From contig NOWV01000006.1 in the NCBI GenBank assembly GCA_003344405.1, forward strand, positions 248,001 to 312,000: a stretch of DNA of 64,000 nucleotides, given 5' to 3'. The notes beneath the pieces were generated by a model that did no database searches, was not told the DNA's origin, and worked only from the letters and a program-made list of their open reading frames with translations. A program made the translations under genes and the position numbers. Below, piece by piece: positions 1 to 14,500 of the stretch; positions within the stretch are counted from its first letter, which is position 1, and every line of letters starts with the position of its first letter. This DNA comes from Trichoplax sp. H2. Lineage: Eukaryota; Placozoa; Uniplacotomia; Trichoplacea.

Positions 1-2565
1 AAATCATCACTTTTTTATCTGACCATTATCATATCATCGGGAATGTTATTAACGTCAACGGATATTACCATGACAGTAGGGTTCTTGTTTATCAACTTAG
101 AATATTTCGTTGATGCACCTTCTTATGATAAGATGAAAAGATTATGATACGCATCAAAAGAATTGAAAAGATATATTTTAGCTAAAGCAAAATGCATGAT
201 TGCATTATTTCAGTTTATATCATGAGTTGAATTAAAGCTTTGGCTTTCATGATTGATAAGTTCACTACGCATTCTATCGTTACAATTTCGAATCATGACC
301 TTTCCTGAAGAAAGCTTCAAGCAAAAAACAGCCCAAGAATAGATTTTCATTTCTATAGCTTTGGATAACAAGTAGAGTATTACGTTATAGCCATTAGGTA
401 TGCTATTCCATCATCCATGAATAAAATATAGAAAGCAAGCGAATCATCATTATGTGATTTTATAATTATAGCTAATATAATGACTAGTTCATTTCGTTCC
501 AAGAAAAATTAATATTCTATCTTATAAAGCTACTTTACAAGTATAGAATAGATCGAGAGTATCTATAATGACGTCTTCATTTTATACTATATGCGATAGG
601 ATAATGATGCATAACATAGTACTGCCAACGAGTACTTTTTTTTACAGCATCTTATCTGCATTATTTAATCGACTCATGATGAATTACAAGTTGGCGAGAA
701 CGAATAGCAAGAAAGTGTTATGGTAGTAACATTTACCTGCATGCTATATATATCGCTATCATCATTTGAATTGATAATATCAGATTAGTTGTATTTGCTT
801 TGATATGATATTGAGCTAAATTGCATGAAATAGAGTATCATATGGATGGAAAGATGATTAGCTATTGCCATACTATTAAAATGAGCTCATCATTCAAGGT
901 AATTCAATTAATTTAGCCTGCAATGTTTATTTTAATTGTTTGTATGCCAACTTGAATGCAGACAGAGTGGAGTCTTTTGAATGTTTATCAAACTAACAAA
1001 TTGTCCAGATAAATTAGATTAATGTTCAAGATTGGAAGAATTGATTTTGTCGTTTAAAATGAATTTATAGAGATTTATAAATTGCTCTATTGTTATCCAT
1101 TCTGCAAATCCATTGATTTAAATGTAGTCTATCTAGATAGATCAGAGTTGATTCCATTCTATTCTATTCAATCAAAAGCTAATTTATCTATTTATGATAG
1201 ATGATATTTCTTCTTAAAAGTAGATAGTGATTTTTTTGATATATTTTTGTTGTTGATTTATTTTCCTCTCTCTCCCTCTCTCTCTTTCTCTTTACTCCAT
1301 ATCTTCCTTTCTACTCTCTAAGTGATGATCGATAAGTAGATGATGATCTATTTTGTCATGCTTTAACTTCCCTCCCAGTATTATCATTTTTATTCATTGA
1401 TTATAAGTAATGTATAAATACTGCTTACTGTTGATTATAATACGAGTGCATGGGTGGAGTATATGCAGTAAGAGAGTGAGAGGGGGTTGAATTGTTTATT
1501 CATCTTTTACATTAAATCAAAATAATGTGCCGGTAGGGAGGAGATTGTAAAAGACATTTTGCCCATTGATTCTTTTATTAAATTATTTGGCACAAAAGTC
1601 AAGCCAACCCCTTAACCAGGATAAAATAACAAAAATTGATGAATTTCAATAGGATCTAAGAAAGAAGCCTTGCATCGATATTAGACCTTGTTGTAACTTC
1701 AATCTTATTACGGATGTCATCATCAATCGACACTAGGAAGAGAATATAATTCGAGTTACCAAAATGTTTTTTGATCTTTCTTATTATTTTATCATTTCAT
1801 TTAATTACATAATTACACGTGATTTATTAGCACAATATCAATTATCATGCAATTCAATCAAAGGATCTCTCGGATACTTATACTGTGTACATAACCTTAA
1901 TATAAATTAAACTACCGTGATAAATTCCAGTTGCTAATTTACTTTCCATCATAACGCACTACCCGGATTGATCATCCACTTCACTTGATAGCTTCATTAA
2001 TTCATACTATTGAGAGAAGAAAAATTGACTCCTCATTTTTTTCAATTGAAACTATTTCTAGCTGTCAATTCTATCTTGAACGATTTACTACTTGGCTTGT
2101 ATCCACTTGAGTTTGAAATCTTTTAATCTTAAATTATTCATTAGCCAGATATCCAATTGGAATTGCTTGGCCTAAAAGCTGTTCAGGGCCACCACACAGG
2201 TTGTAACGCTTATCCATGGAGAATAATAATTATTTTATTTCATCGGCTTAATATAGATCGATTTCATTTCAATTTTAGCCGTAAATCATGATTAGATTGA
2301 TAATCGATCGGGCTATAGAGCTCTATAGCTTACCTTGTTTTTCATTGCATCTATTTTTTTTCTTTCTATGTTAATCATTTTAACGTAGAAAATAAGACAT
2401 AACTCATGATTTTGTTACCTGCTTTTCTCACTCTTACTCTGGCTGATAATCATTTTTATGAAATGATAATTTACACCATTTGTTTTTTTTCTCTTCCTAT
2501 CTCCTCTATGAATTCTCCACTCCAAATCAAGCGCTTGATAAGTCTTAACCAGTCGTTGCTTGTGA
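1..2565. other. Upstream/5' region of Brachyury, no gene seen
   Basis: No exon with family similarity was found on either strand; short open frames here look random. The stretch is AT-rich and contains a polypyrimidine run near 1260-1320 and a TATAAATA string near 1414. Part of it should be promoter, 5' UTR or a 5' UTR intron of the Brachyury gene, but no transcription start can be assigned from sequence. An in-frame stop (TGA, 2563-2565) lies immediately before the Brachyury ATG. Confidence 0.6.
1259..1320. repeat. CT-rich polypyrimidine tract
   Basis: About 60 bases that are almost entirely C and T on the plus strand, with CTCTCT runs. It is simple sequence upstream of Brachyury. It could act as a GAGA-type promoter element on the opposite strand or as a splice-related tract, but nothing shows a function. 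Confidence 0.75.
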
Positions 2566-5500
2566 ATGTCAAATCAAATAATGAAATCAACTTCGTCCTT
2601 TTCTGTCACTAATTTATTGTCGGCTAGCGAAAATGATGTCAGTAATCAATCGTCTGATGATGAAAAACAACCTAATTTGATGGCGAATCATAGTCACACC
2701 AATGGAGCAACAACAATGGCGACAGCTGCTGCAGTTGCTGCAGTTGCTGCAGCTGCAAATGCGAATGGTGGTAGTAATCATCGTCATCATGTTAACGCTA
2801 CAAACACAAGCCATAAAAAGGGTGCTGCTACTTCCACCACACCAGCATCCAATAATCGTAATCAAAATATCGATTCCGATGCTAATGTTAAAGTCAATTT
2901 GTTAGATATCGATTTATGGAAACGATTTCGAAAATTAACCAACGAAATGATCGTAAGTACAAAATCAATCTAGGGATTATTGGACATAGATTCAATGATC
3001 CAGTGGTTATCATTCCTGTTGCATGCATAGAATAACCTCGATCTCTGCACATATAGGGGGGAAAAAAATTCATATAGCAATAATCAATATTTAATGCGCG
3101 TGGATCAAGTTTTATTTTTTATATCGTATATCTTAATTACTTTATCTAATCAGTCGTCGTTCATGTAACTTAGTTGTCATGGTAGGACAGAAACAAGTTG
3201 AAAATTATGTTTTACTATCAATTTTCTTTTTTTCTTTTTGATGCAGTCAATACCTTATTTTGAAGGCCTTATTAATAATTTTATTTCTTCAAATCATGAT
3301 TGATTGATTGATTGATAGTATAGAATGAAATGCGCTACATTTTTCCAATCATTTCTGTGCATTACATTATTGACCTGATCTTATACAGTGTAGATACAAA
3401 TTGATCTTCGACCAAGCGTCTCCTGATGCCCCCCATCGGCACTTCGAACCCATCTACGGATTTAACACATTCAAATGATAGACAGTAAAATTGAATCTCG
3501 ACCAGACACTAAATTACGGGGAGTGCATAAATTTAAATTAGATTAAATTACCATAAAGAATGATTGATATTGATTTTCCCAAAGAAACGGAGTTTCTTTC
3601 TATCTCATTTATACTTTAAACTGTTGGTAGTAGTCGTAGAGCCAATAATGTTCATCGTTATTGACTTTCTATTCGTATATTGAAGTGAATTGTCAGAAGG
3701 AAAGAGTACTATGGCTTCAAATTCAACTCGATTGAACGTAAACAGCAGGAATTTCCTTCTAGACATTTTACTTGTAAGCAACATTCGTGTTATATCCTCT
3801 TATGGACAAACAAGTCATACCCTGTCTCGAGAGCGATAGTGAAAAGATATTGATGTCAAGACTGAAATTTTGCCATACTACTCTTCTACTTTATAGTAAG
3901 ATAATCCGATCCGTTTAGAAATGGATTTTGTTGCCAAGCTGGCCTATGATCTTTTTTGATCCTTAATTAATTGAGCCTAACATGCTTGGCATGCAGATTA
4001 AAATGGTCAAATATTTTTCCAAGATCTATTCGGTAATCTACTTAGAAGGGAGAAAAGTTGCATATGAATAGTCCATGAAAATGGATACTATTGTGGTCAA
4101 TACAAGTAACAATTTCTTCTTTCGCTATCTATTTCCTGCCGTATAAAGATAATTGAGCAGGCAATAAAATAGAATTGATGAAGTTCTTAATGCCTGAAGG
4201 CGTCATGTTATCCTCTGCCAACCTACTCTATATACCATATTGCATTATAAGTCAATGATTGCGATAATGAAAGGAATTGGCCACAAGAGAATAAATAGCA
4301 AGGGTAGAGATTAAAACAATTCAATCAGGATAGATAAAAGATTACTCAATAATTGGTCTATAGCTTCCCATTTCTTAATTATATTCAAACCCTGAAACAG
4401 ACGTTGCTAAGGGATTTGAAAAAGGAGGAAGGGATCGCAAAATATTCATGCTAAGATACAACGTTTTACCAGCTTGAACGATGAGTTACCAGCTGAATGA
4501 TGAATTTAAAAAGCAGTCTATTTTAATTTTTTATTTGTCAAGCGAGGGAGCTAAAGTAATCCTTTGCTTTTTAAAGAAATCTTATCGAGATTCGATCTTA
4601 ATCTTTTTATTCCAGCTTATGTGATTATAGATAATCACCTTTAAGCAGGCAATTAGTCATCATCCGAAGTTTCCATCTTGCATAGAATGAAAAGAATTAT
4701 TCATCATCATTAATCACTTTTATCCTTTGCATTACGTTGGCTTCATTGATATGTCTTGCCAGACTTGAGAAAGAAAATTCCAATCTAGAACTCTAATTTT
4801 ACATTACTTTACTAAAACATTAAGGATAGCTTTGATAGAATCCGTATTGCTAATGGGAAAGATAACTATCAATCACCTAGATAGCGATAGCCAAAAATTT
4901 AATTACGTGACTTAATTAATGAATCAAAATTGACGACCATAATTGTTATTATTCTACTTACCATGATATTCAAAAATGAGAGTCTGTCCTAGACAGAAAG
5001 GTAGGACGTTAACGGTTGTTTTGGAGTCTGGACTGTAGTTCAAGGTATCAAGGTCATAAATGGATTATAATTTTCCACTTCCAATGTAAAAGAATAGAAA
5101 GATAAAATTTATAGTTGTACAAATACAACGGTAAGAAATGCGTAGAAATTCTATCTATAGAGGAAAGTTTAATTAAAATTACATACTAAATTGAAACAAT
5201 TAAGCCATCTATGGTCATACAAAGGTTTAACCGCCTTGAATCAAGTTTGTGTATTGTTTCATGCAGTAAGCTCAACATTGTCGATGTGGGCAATATTGTA
5301 ATTAAATTAAAATTGTAACAATTGTATAATAGCCATTACTATGATTAGAGAGGGGAAAAAAGTTATTATCCTCATTTCAATATCACTTAGTGGATCGAAT
5401 TGAATTTGATCGAGCCAAAACGATAGTATCGGCCAAGCAGGGTTTCAATGATAGTTTATAAAATTGATCATGATGGATGTTATGGGCTTGCGATCACCAA

Positions 5501-8500
5501 TTAGCATTATTTCATAGGGCTAAGCACCCTTTTCGCGTTAAGGAATCTGTATTGATGTGCGCATGAGAAATAATATTCAAATTAGAGCAAGAGCACAGGG
5601 AATATTTAGTATTTCCTAAATTATTTCATTTATTCAATTGATGCAAGTTCTATTCTTAATCAAAATTCATTTCCTTTCCAATTTCCGTATAGAGAAACAT
5701 GAATAGATTGCCTTATGCAAAAATATCAAAATCACATTAATAATTAATCAAGGGAACATTCAATAGTCTCCAAATCATTTGATTATTAATTTGATGCAGG
5801 TTCCATTGCTAATCAAAGTGGATTGATTTATTAGTGATTGACTTCTATAACTTTTAGACTTGTGCCTTTAGATGGTTCAAGACCTAGATCGAGTTTAATA
5901 GGGTAGACTAAAGAGAATCTTATCTACGTACAAAAAGGATTATAGTCATAGCTAAGGCCAATTTCAACTTACACCTTAAAAATTGAATAATTAAAAATAT
6001 TAGGGAAGAAGATCTACTTGCTACTTTACTCCATTGTTTCCACATCACCGATGATAATTTAGGATCATTGTCTAAGTGTAATATCATCTATCTGGTCTTC
6101 TATGTACACACTCTAGTCAAGAAATCGAATTTGCTGTCCCTATTTCGAGCTAAGCATAGTATTACTAGCAGCCGATTTTATTGCTAAAGTACGCTAGAAC
6201 TAGATTAGGACTGTATTCATTTTATAACTTAATTTACGCCAGATCGGAATCTTAAGGAATAGTGAGTTAATCTCATCGCCTTGTTTTTAATTTTGAATGC
6301 GGTCTATGCGATAAATACATCGACGAGATTCGATGGAATTCTAACGATTAATTTGTCAAAATTCTGTCTAAAGATGACACGGTCCAGCCGGTAAAATAGT
6401 GTACTTTAAGAAGACTGTTTTGTTTATCTTCTTGTCCATTTGATCATCATGCATGTCTTATATTTATCCATCCTGACCTAGGTGACTAACAACTGACTTT
6501 TAACTAAGACTCTATCTTTCTTAAAGGGGCCTTTCGAAATAAAATTGCTATCCATTCGGTAGAACAGTACCATAATATTTCGCTACCGCATACAACTACC
6601 CCAATTGTAATTTTGAATACGTTATTACATCCAGATATTATTGATTTAATGCCATTCTCTAAGCGAATTTATCATAGGAGAAGGAATACTGAAATCACTC
6701 CAGAGTGATTCTAAATACTAAATCCTTATTTAGAAAATGATTTTTGTAATTAGACGCCCGCGCGACAATATTTTAAAAGAAATAATCATGCAAAAGTCGC
6801 AATCGTTATGAAGGTTATCAATAGGAGAAAAGTTTAGTCATAGCTATTTTTCTCATTTATCTTGTAGATGTTAGAGAAAACAGTAGGTTAAGATACTGTC
6901 TTGTTGAATTCGATAACAGTATCGGCGATAGTTAACAAATCCGATAGTCCAATGTATTATTATGAAATATTCAAGTATTTAGTCATGGATATTGATCAAG
7001 TTAAGAAATCAATAGGTTGTTTTGCATTGATTTCACCTGTCAATGTTTTATGAATTCATGAACAACACTTTTTCTTATTTTTATTATAAGTTTATTTTTA
7101 GTATTCTTGGAATCTATGCTTTCCTATAATAGTACCGTAAATATCTAACGAGTGCTTTTTCTTCTTTGCTTTCTGCCGCGCCATCATTTCTATGTCAAAT
7201 GGATGGATATTCTAATCCTACTTAGGTGACTAAATCGGGCAGGTGAGTTCATTTATAGCATGGTAATAATAATCGAATACAGGTCCATTCTATTCAAGTT
7301 GCAATACAATTGGTCTTCTTTCCTATTATTTCCTTATTATTATTTTCCAATATTTTAGTCGTACTTTTTTTCTATCATTTGACAAATTGCTAATTGCTAC
7401 TCTTGGCGTTGAGTAATGATGTTATTAAAAAACTCGATGTCTTATTTTAGTATTGTTTTTCTTTTATACAGCAATCTTACAGTAGATTACATCATAACAA
7501 AGTAGATCTTCAACATAACATTTACAGTAAATCGACCAGAAAGGTAGAATAACATTGCCAAAAGGATCAGATTTATTCTATCTTTATAATGTGGAAGTAA
7601 ATAATTTCAATTTCAATTTCAATCCTTTGTAGCCACGTTTAGTATTGATACAAATGACAATATTGTAGAAAATTCACCTCTATTCCATAAGCTCTTTATT
7701 CCTTTAGTATCTAATTTGAATGCAAACCTATCACGATCTTGTGGTCATACAATGAATTGAAAATGATTTCATTTTTTCTATATTAAATTATTTTCTCTTC
7801 ATCTAAACGACCATCTTAATAGTATTGCCAAGTAGGATTATATTAAGATATTGGAAGTAAAATTGGTCGTAGACCATTGTAACTATGACTTTAATGCCAT
7901 TAAAACAGAGCAAGTAAATATCATACCGGTTTATTACAGGTCGATATCAATAAATCAAAGTAAAATGTACCGTATTTAGTAGCCAAAATTGACGAATATT
8001 TAAGTTTGTCATATTAGTAAGTAAAATTTGAAGTAATTTTAAACTACTAATATTGAATAAATAAATAAAATTAATCTATAATTAATCATATTGAGATTAT
8101 TCTTGCCGTTGATTTTAGTCTTAATACTGTAAGTTATTTTACTTTCATTGTTAATAAAATTAGTAAGCAAGTGGATGGAATGGCACAGTATTTAAGCGAG
8201 GGTTTGCATTATAAGTTTTCCATCTATCGTTTAATGAAGTAAATCTTGCAATGCCAAATAATGTCCATGCTTAAGTGTTCTATTTAATTTGCGATAGATG
8301 CAGTAACAGTTTCATTTTATGACAAGAGTAAATAAATCTCAGTGAGATTAAACTAGTACAAATGATGATACAGTTTGTATGTTGGATATTATAGATGACC
8401 GTAGGTGTTAAACTGCTCTATTGTAATCTTTCGACTACATACCGCAGGAATTTTACGCTAGCAGATGTAGTAAGCAATCAATATTCGATATTGATGAAAT

Positions 8501-11500
8501 TTAATAGCATTGCAAGTGTTGCTTTTATTAGTAATACTGATAAAGTTACTGAAGCCTTCAACGACTGCAATATTGAATATCAGTCTTAGCTTCATGCGTT
8601 TAACCATTCTAGCATTTAGATAGTTTATAATTTGCAAACTTTAATGTGTATTAATCACTGGATAGTGGTAACTTCCTGATCAAATTTTAATCCTATAGTA
8701 GGAGAATTTATGATAACTTTTTAATTGGAACATGATTATACCTACTCTTCATTTTCTTCAATGAAATAAGAAATCAATTATAGCATTATTACTGATATTA
8801 TAACAAAAAGTGGATTGATTCATTATTTGCATTGCATTGAAGACAATGATTACTTCCAAGTTGCATCCAATACTAAATTTCATTTTTGTATGCTTAATGT
8901 ATAACGGTCGCTATTAATTGCGCTATCGACAAGCAACACTCTCTATATTATGTAGCGATATTATTCAATTAGTAAAATGGAATAGTAACAATTGTTTTCA
9001 ATTCGTCTACTGATTAATTTCATAGAATAGCGTAATATTAAAAAGCTGAAATTTCTTGTAATATTACAAGATGAAATAATAATTACTGGTATTAGCTATA
9101 TCAAATATGATCCAATATGATTAAGGATTACCATACAATCTTATCTCTTCATCTTATATGAATAACGTCGGCAAAATTGAACTCCATTTCACGATTTATT
9201 ATTGCAATTACCGAGAAATGTGCGATATCTATATACGTTTTTTTAATTAAAGTCGATACTATAACTATTGGAATCTTAAGATTATGCCTATGTCGCTTTT
9301 TAAGCCATTAGAAAATTTTATTACACCTTATTAAATAACCATTACTCGATTCAGGTTGAAATTCTTTCACAGACATGAATAAGTCGCTGGATGACACATT
9401 CACTAATTATAGCTTTAAAAAGAGCTTAAAAACAATTAATTAGTTTACTTATAAAATTTGAAATCAGAAGCTACGTACAAGCAATATCGCCAATGATTTC
9501 CTTCAGCTGGTAGCCAATGTTTCAAATAAATTGTATAAATTGTTATAGGCAAAGTTTGAATTCATATGCAACTATTATCTTCAATCTATTGAAAAACTTC
9601 ACCTGCTCAGTTTCGACTTTGACCTATATTTCACCATAATGACAGTGGATTATATTCATCAGATAGGCATGATAATGTTGTTTTATAATATTACTATTGT
9701 CATAATGTATTGGATTAATCGTTATATCTTTTTCCTTTTCTAGACGAATGTTTCCTATACTCAAAGTTCAAATAAGTGGTCTCGATCCCCATGCAATGTA
9801 TTCATTCTTGTTAGACTTTGTAGCCGCTGATAATCATCGTTGGAAATATGTTAATGGTGAATGGATTCCTGGTGGTAAGCCGGAACCTGCACCACCAAGT
9901 TTCGTTTACATCCATCCAGATTCACCTAATTTTGGATCGCATTGGATGAAACAACCAGTTTCATTTTCGAAAGTAAAATTAACCAATAAATCAAATGGCG
10001 GCGGCCAGGTTGGTTTATATAATATCATCTTCTACTAATGTGATGACAACTTTTGATTGCCATCCTATAAAATTAGAGATCGAAGCAAATGTAGATTAGA
10101 TTACGCCTTGTTCATACTAGGACTAGGGATGTTTTATTATTCAATTTGCTGGGTGCTCGCTCTGTACTATATGGATCGGTCCTTTTTTTCTAGCCCTTCT
10201 ACACAATCAATATTTTGTTTTCATATACTGATAAAACCGAAAAAATTCGTAGATATCTGTCGTCAATACACAAAGATTAACAATTCCCTAATATTGAATT
10301 ACTGGATATGCGCAACGATTTTTTGTTGCATTGAATGATTTTTATCTATTGAATTTTTATCCACCATCCTAAAGTTGCAATTTTAATGCCAGCTGACATG
10401 AAAACAAAGGCTACTATTACGGATTTTACGTAGTTCAATTATTGTCTTTGCTATTTGTGTAAGTAATGTGCAATTACCAAAGTCAATTAATATATCATCG
10501 ACCCTGATAATTTCATTACTGACATGAAATCGCTCTTAGGCGCTTTCTTTTCAACGATTTAATAACCTTTAAACGAAATTTAAAACTGTCCAATTGACTT
10601 CATTTGTTTCAATAGTCATTTATTAAAGATTGGTTATTATTTACTCCACTTTATTTAGCATTTAATTCTGTCAGTAGAATCAGTCCTTTTCGTTACTGCC
10701 GTTTGTTTCTAGATTTTTCCAGAAAGATAAATGATGAATTCAGAGAAAAAGGTTAATTTGTACGGTCTAAGAGATAATCGATCTGCATTAATTTATTTAT
10801 TCGAAAATGATTCACACTAAATTAACAAGAAATTATTTTCCATTCGCTCGACGTTATCTACTAACTATTTCGTTTTATGGGCGTATATTATATTCAGAGG
10901 ACGTAGTTCTAAAAGCCAATGCAGTCATTACACCACTATGCCTATAACCAATGCTATGTAACTGTAAAATTATATCAAAATATTCAAAGTAAAAAATTGA
11001 ATTTTTGAATTATAGGTTACTATAATAGATATGATAAGTATTATCTCCGGTATACGTACGTTTTCTTTTGTAAAATTATGCCTTGCGGCAATATTGTCTA
11101 TGATATATTCTGCCAATGTGGTATATTGCAGAATAATAGACATGATACTTTCATTTTACATCTAAAATGCTACATCACTAAATTATCTAGATTTTGTTAA
11201 ACAATTTATTTATTCATGCCAGGAATTTAGATGGTTGTGTAGACATTTGCTAAATATATAATTCAGAGTCTCATTGTGATATCGTATTCGAATGACAAAC
11301 TCTGTGATATGCATACCAATTTTAAGCGACTTACTTTCTTACTATTCAATTATATCATTTTTAATTGTACATTTGTCTATATTGCTATTTACTCAAAACT
11401 AATTTGTAGAGAAAATCCTCACTCCGGATTTCTAACATTATTACCGATGCAGTAGATAGTAGGCACTGGTAAAAATGCTCACCTTTAAATGCGGTCGATT

Positions 11501-14500
11501 TATGATTTTGACTTAGAATAGAAATCCTTTGGCATTTGACAGCTATATACCGTATCGATTCTACGAGTACAAATAAAAATGGAATTCAAAATTAGTTATA
11601 TAACTTACAAATATCAGCCATCTATTAGCCCTTGAAACACCCAAATTCGATAGTAGCAGTTCATAATCTTTAGCATTTAACAACAGTACAACTCATCTTA
11701 ATGCTTGAAGAGCATTAAGCACCAAACTGTATATTTCCAACTTGATCATATTGTAACTAGCTCGCATATGTAAGCATACGAGTATCTTATCCGCAACACT
11801 TAAGATACAGCTTAGATCTGTTGTACTTCTATCACATATGTATCCATGCAAAATTTTTGAAGATATCTAACTTTAGTCCTTTGTTATTCGTTTATAATTT
11901 ATTTTTTTTCTAATCAGGAATGTTTTATTTATTCGTAATCGACTTTTCACTCTGCACGTATTTCTTTCACTTTAATTACTCAAGTGATTATTACCAAATT
12001 CTAATGATATCTTTTCTTGCGGCAAAGATTATGCTAAACTCATTGCATAAATATGAGCCTCGGCTGCACATTGTTAAAGTTGGGTCATCTCCAGATTCCG
12101 ATAAAACAATTACTGCTCATTCTTTCCCTGAAACTCAATTTATTGCGGTGACAGCCTACCAAAACGAAGAGGTATGTTAATTACTGATATTTCGAAATGA
12201 CCAATCATTTCCCTTATCGCCATGCTCCTTATGCCTGATTTCAACTAATGAATGCTAGAAAGTGATATTAATTTATTAACTATAAAGTAAAGCAGTCGAG
12301 ATTACATTTGTGACGGGTATATTTCTGCCCTGCTCGCCATTTTTAATACTGGTATTTTTATATAATTAAACTTTGAGCTATATAGTTACTAACCCTTCGA
12401 TATTATTATTCCTTTAAGATTACCGCCTTAAAAATCAAGTATAATCCTTTCGCTAAAGCGTTCTTGGATGCCAAGGAAAGGTAAATGACTGCCTAGTTAA
12501 ATAATAAATTATTGCTATCTTGACTTCAGACTATATATACTGCACAAGAGTTAAAATAAACTAATTATTGAATCTATTAATTAAAGTACCAGAAATAGAA
12601 ATTGTTATGGTGCCGTAGTAATCAGCGTCTTTGTAATCCTAATAACCACGGATAAACGAAAATTTCTTTAGCTAATTAAGCATATATATGTAGTGTAGAT
12701 ATAGTTTATGCGTATTTCAGAGCTTTAACATATAAAAATGTCTAGAATATATCTTGATTTGTCTAAATTTACATCTTATAAAACACAATAGACTTAGATC
12801 TTCCAAAGCTAATGCAGAACTACAAATATATTGTAGAAAATTTAAAAAAAGGGGAATTTTATTTCTATTAAAAATAGAGCTGAGCAAAAAGAAGCTGAAG
12901 AAAAGAGCCATGAATTGAGAGCACCTGCATATCCACCTCACTGTAAGAGAAAATTATAAAATTATATTCAGAGGACGCAGAATAGAGCCAAGTATTTCAA
13001 TTATAATCTAATGCCGATATACACTGTTTCTGCCTTTCATAATACAGTTAATGGCGGTTGGTACTTACCAAATTCTAATCCAATGTGTCGTACACCTCGA
13101 TCCATTCAACCTCCGTCATTGCAAACAGGTGTTCATCCACATCATCGCATGCCTGCCGTAGAGCGATATTCGCCATATTCTCGCCCTGCAGGCTATCCTC
13201 AACAATATCATCAGGCATCACCCTATGCAGGCAAGCGATAATAAAATTATTACATCATCAAAATTTATTTTTATGCAATGGATGAGTCAAATAATGACGG
13301 GAAAATAATTATAGAATCACTTACTGGCGATGGTAGTAGTATTCTAGTATAGCATTTCTTGACGTGATATTGAAGAAATCTTATAATTCTGCTACTGTTC
13401 ATTGCTGTAATTAGCCATTTGCTTTAACCCTTCACTACAGTATATCCTTTTATTTCTTAGTCATGTGCTTATTTATTGCAAACTAGGAAATAATTAATAT
13501 TTTTGAACCTTATATTGAATCCCATAGTAGTTTGAATCACTATATATTTTTGGGGATCTTCATGAGTTCACTTCGATATTACGAGTGTATATGTCATATA
13601 CATTCACAAAGAACTTTTTTAGCATTAGAAGCTTTTAATTAAGATGATGCTACATATTGAAGCGAGGGTATCCATACTTACTAGCCTCTATGCAATTTAT
13701 CACGCTTGATCAGTTGATTTATAATTCATTACTGAAGATATGGCTAATTCTAGAATCCATCAGCAAAAAGAGATCTATCTTTTCATTTTTTAAGCGCAAT
13801 AGATCAATCTAATAATTCTGAGGTCACTGGTTTCCATGCATTTGCTACGTTTGACCAGTTGATTTGCAGTATATTGAAGCGGAAATAACTAATTATAGAG
13901 CGAATTAGCATAAGAGATCTATACTTGTACTTTTAAGCGTAGTAGATCAATCTTACAGTTCTGACTTTTAACCGTCCTGTATTTGAATCCCTATAGTAGT
14001 TTGCACTATAGGGATGAAACTTATGCTAGGCTATATCGCGCTAAATTGAAATTTTATTTGATAAATTCGTCACCGTTTTTTTAATTTTGGGGGGACTTTT
14101 ATTAATTATCAGCAAAAAAGATTTTTCAAAAAATTGCTAAAATCTCAATCTTTGTCGATTGTGATAGTATGATTTATTCCTAATTATCCCATCTGCTATT
14201 TCTAATATGTCTTTGACCTATGGAGAGCAGAATAGAGCTATATTGTTAATAGCTATCCGTCGTGATATTAGACAGAACTATATGTCATACTACCCTGTCT
14301 GAATGTGTTTGTTTGTTATTTTAAATTACTTATGAAATGGTAATCAATAATTGTGATACAGTTATAAGAAATTGGACTTGGAATACACCTTACGAGTCCT
14401 TTTATGTGATATCTAATTAGATAAATAGTTATTTTTGCTCTTCCATGACAGATTCGTTCGTTAGCATGATCAAACTCGTTCTCACTAGCTCATATAGAAG

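Noticed and set aside
5113-5133. AG-TTGTACAAATACAACG-GTAAGA looks like a microexon with good splice sites
   Set aside because: Its 16-nt length breaks the Brachyury frame, and the peptide (LYKYN) does not match the T-box.
8795-8816. ATAACAAAAAGTGGA reads ITKSG, resembling the missing Brachyury linker
   Set aside because: There is no AG acceptor in front, no GT donor after, and the phase does not fit. The island at 7226-7242 fits perfectly.
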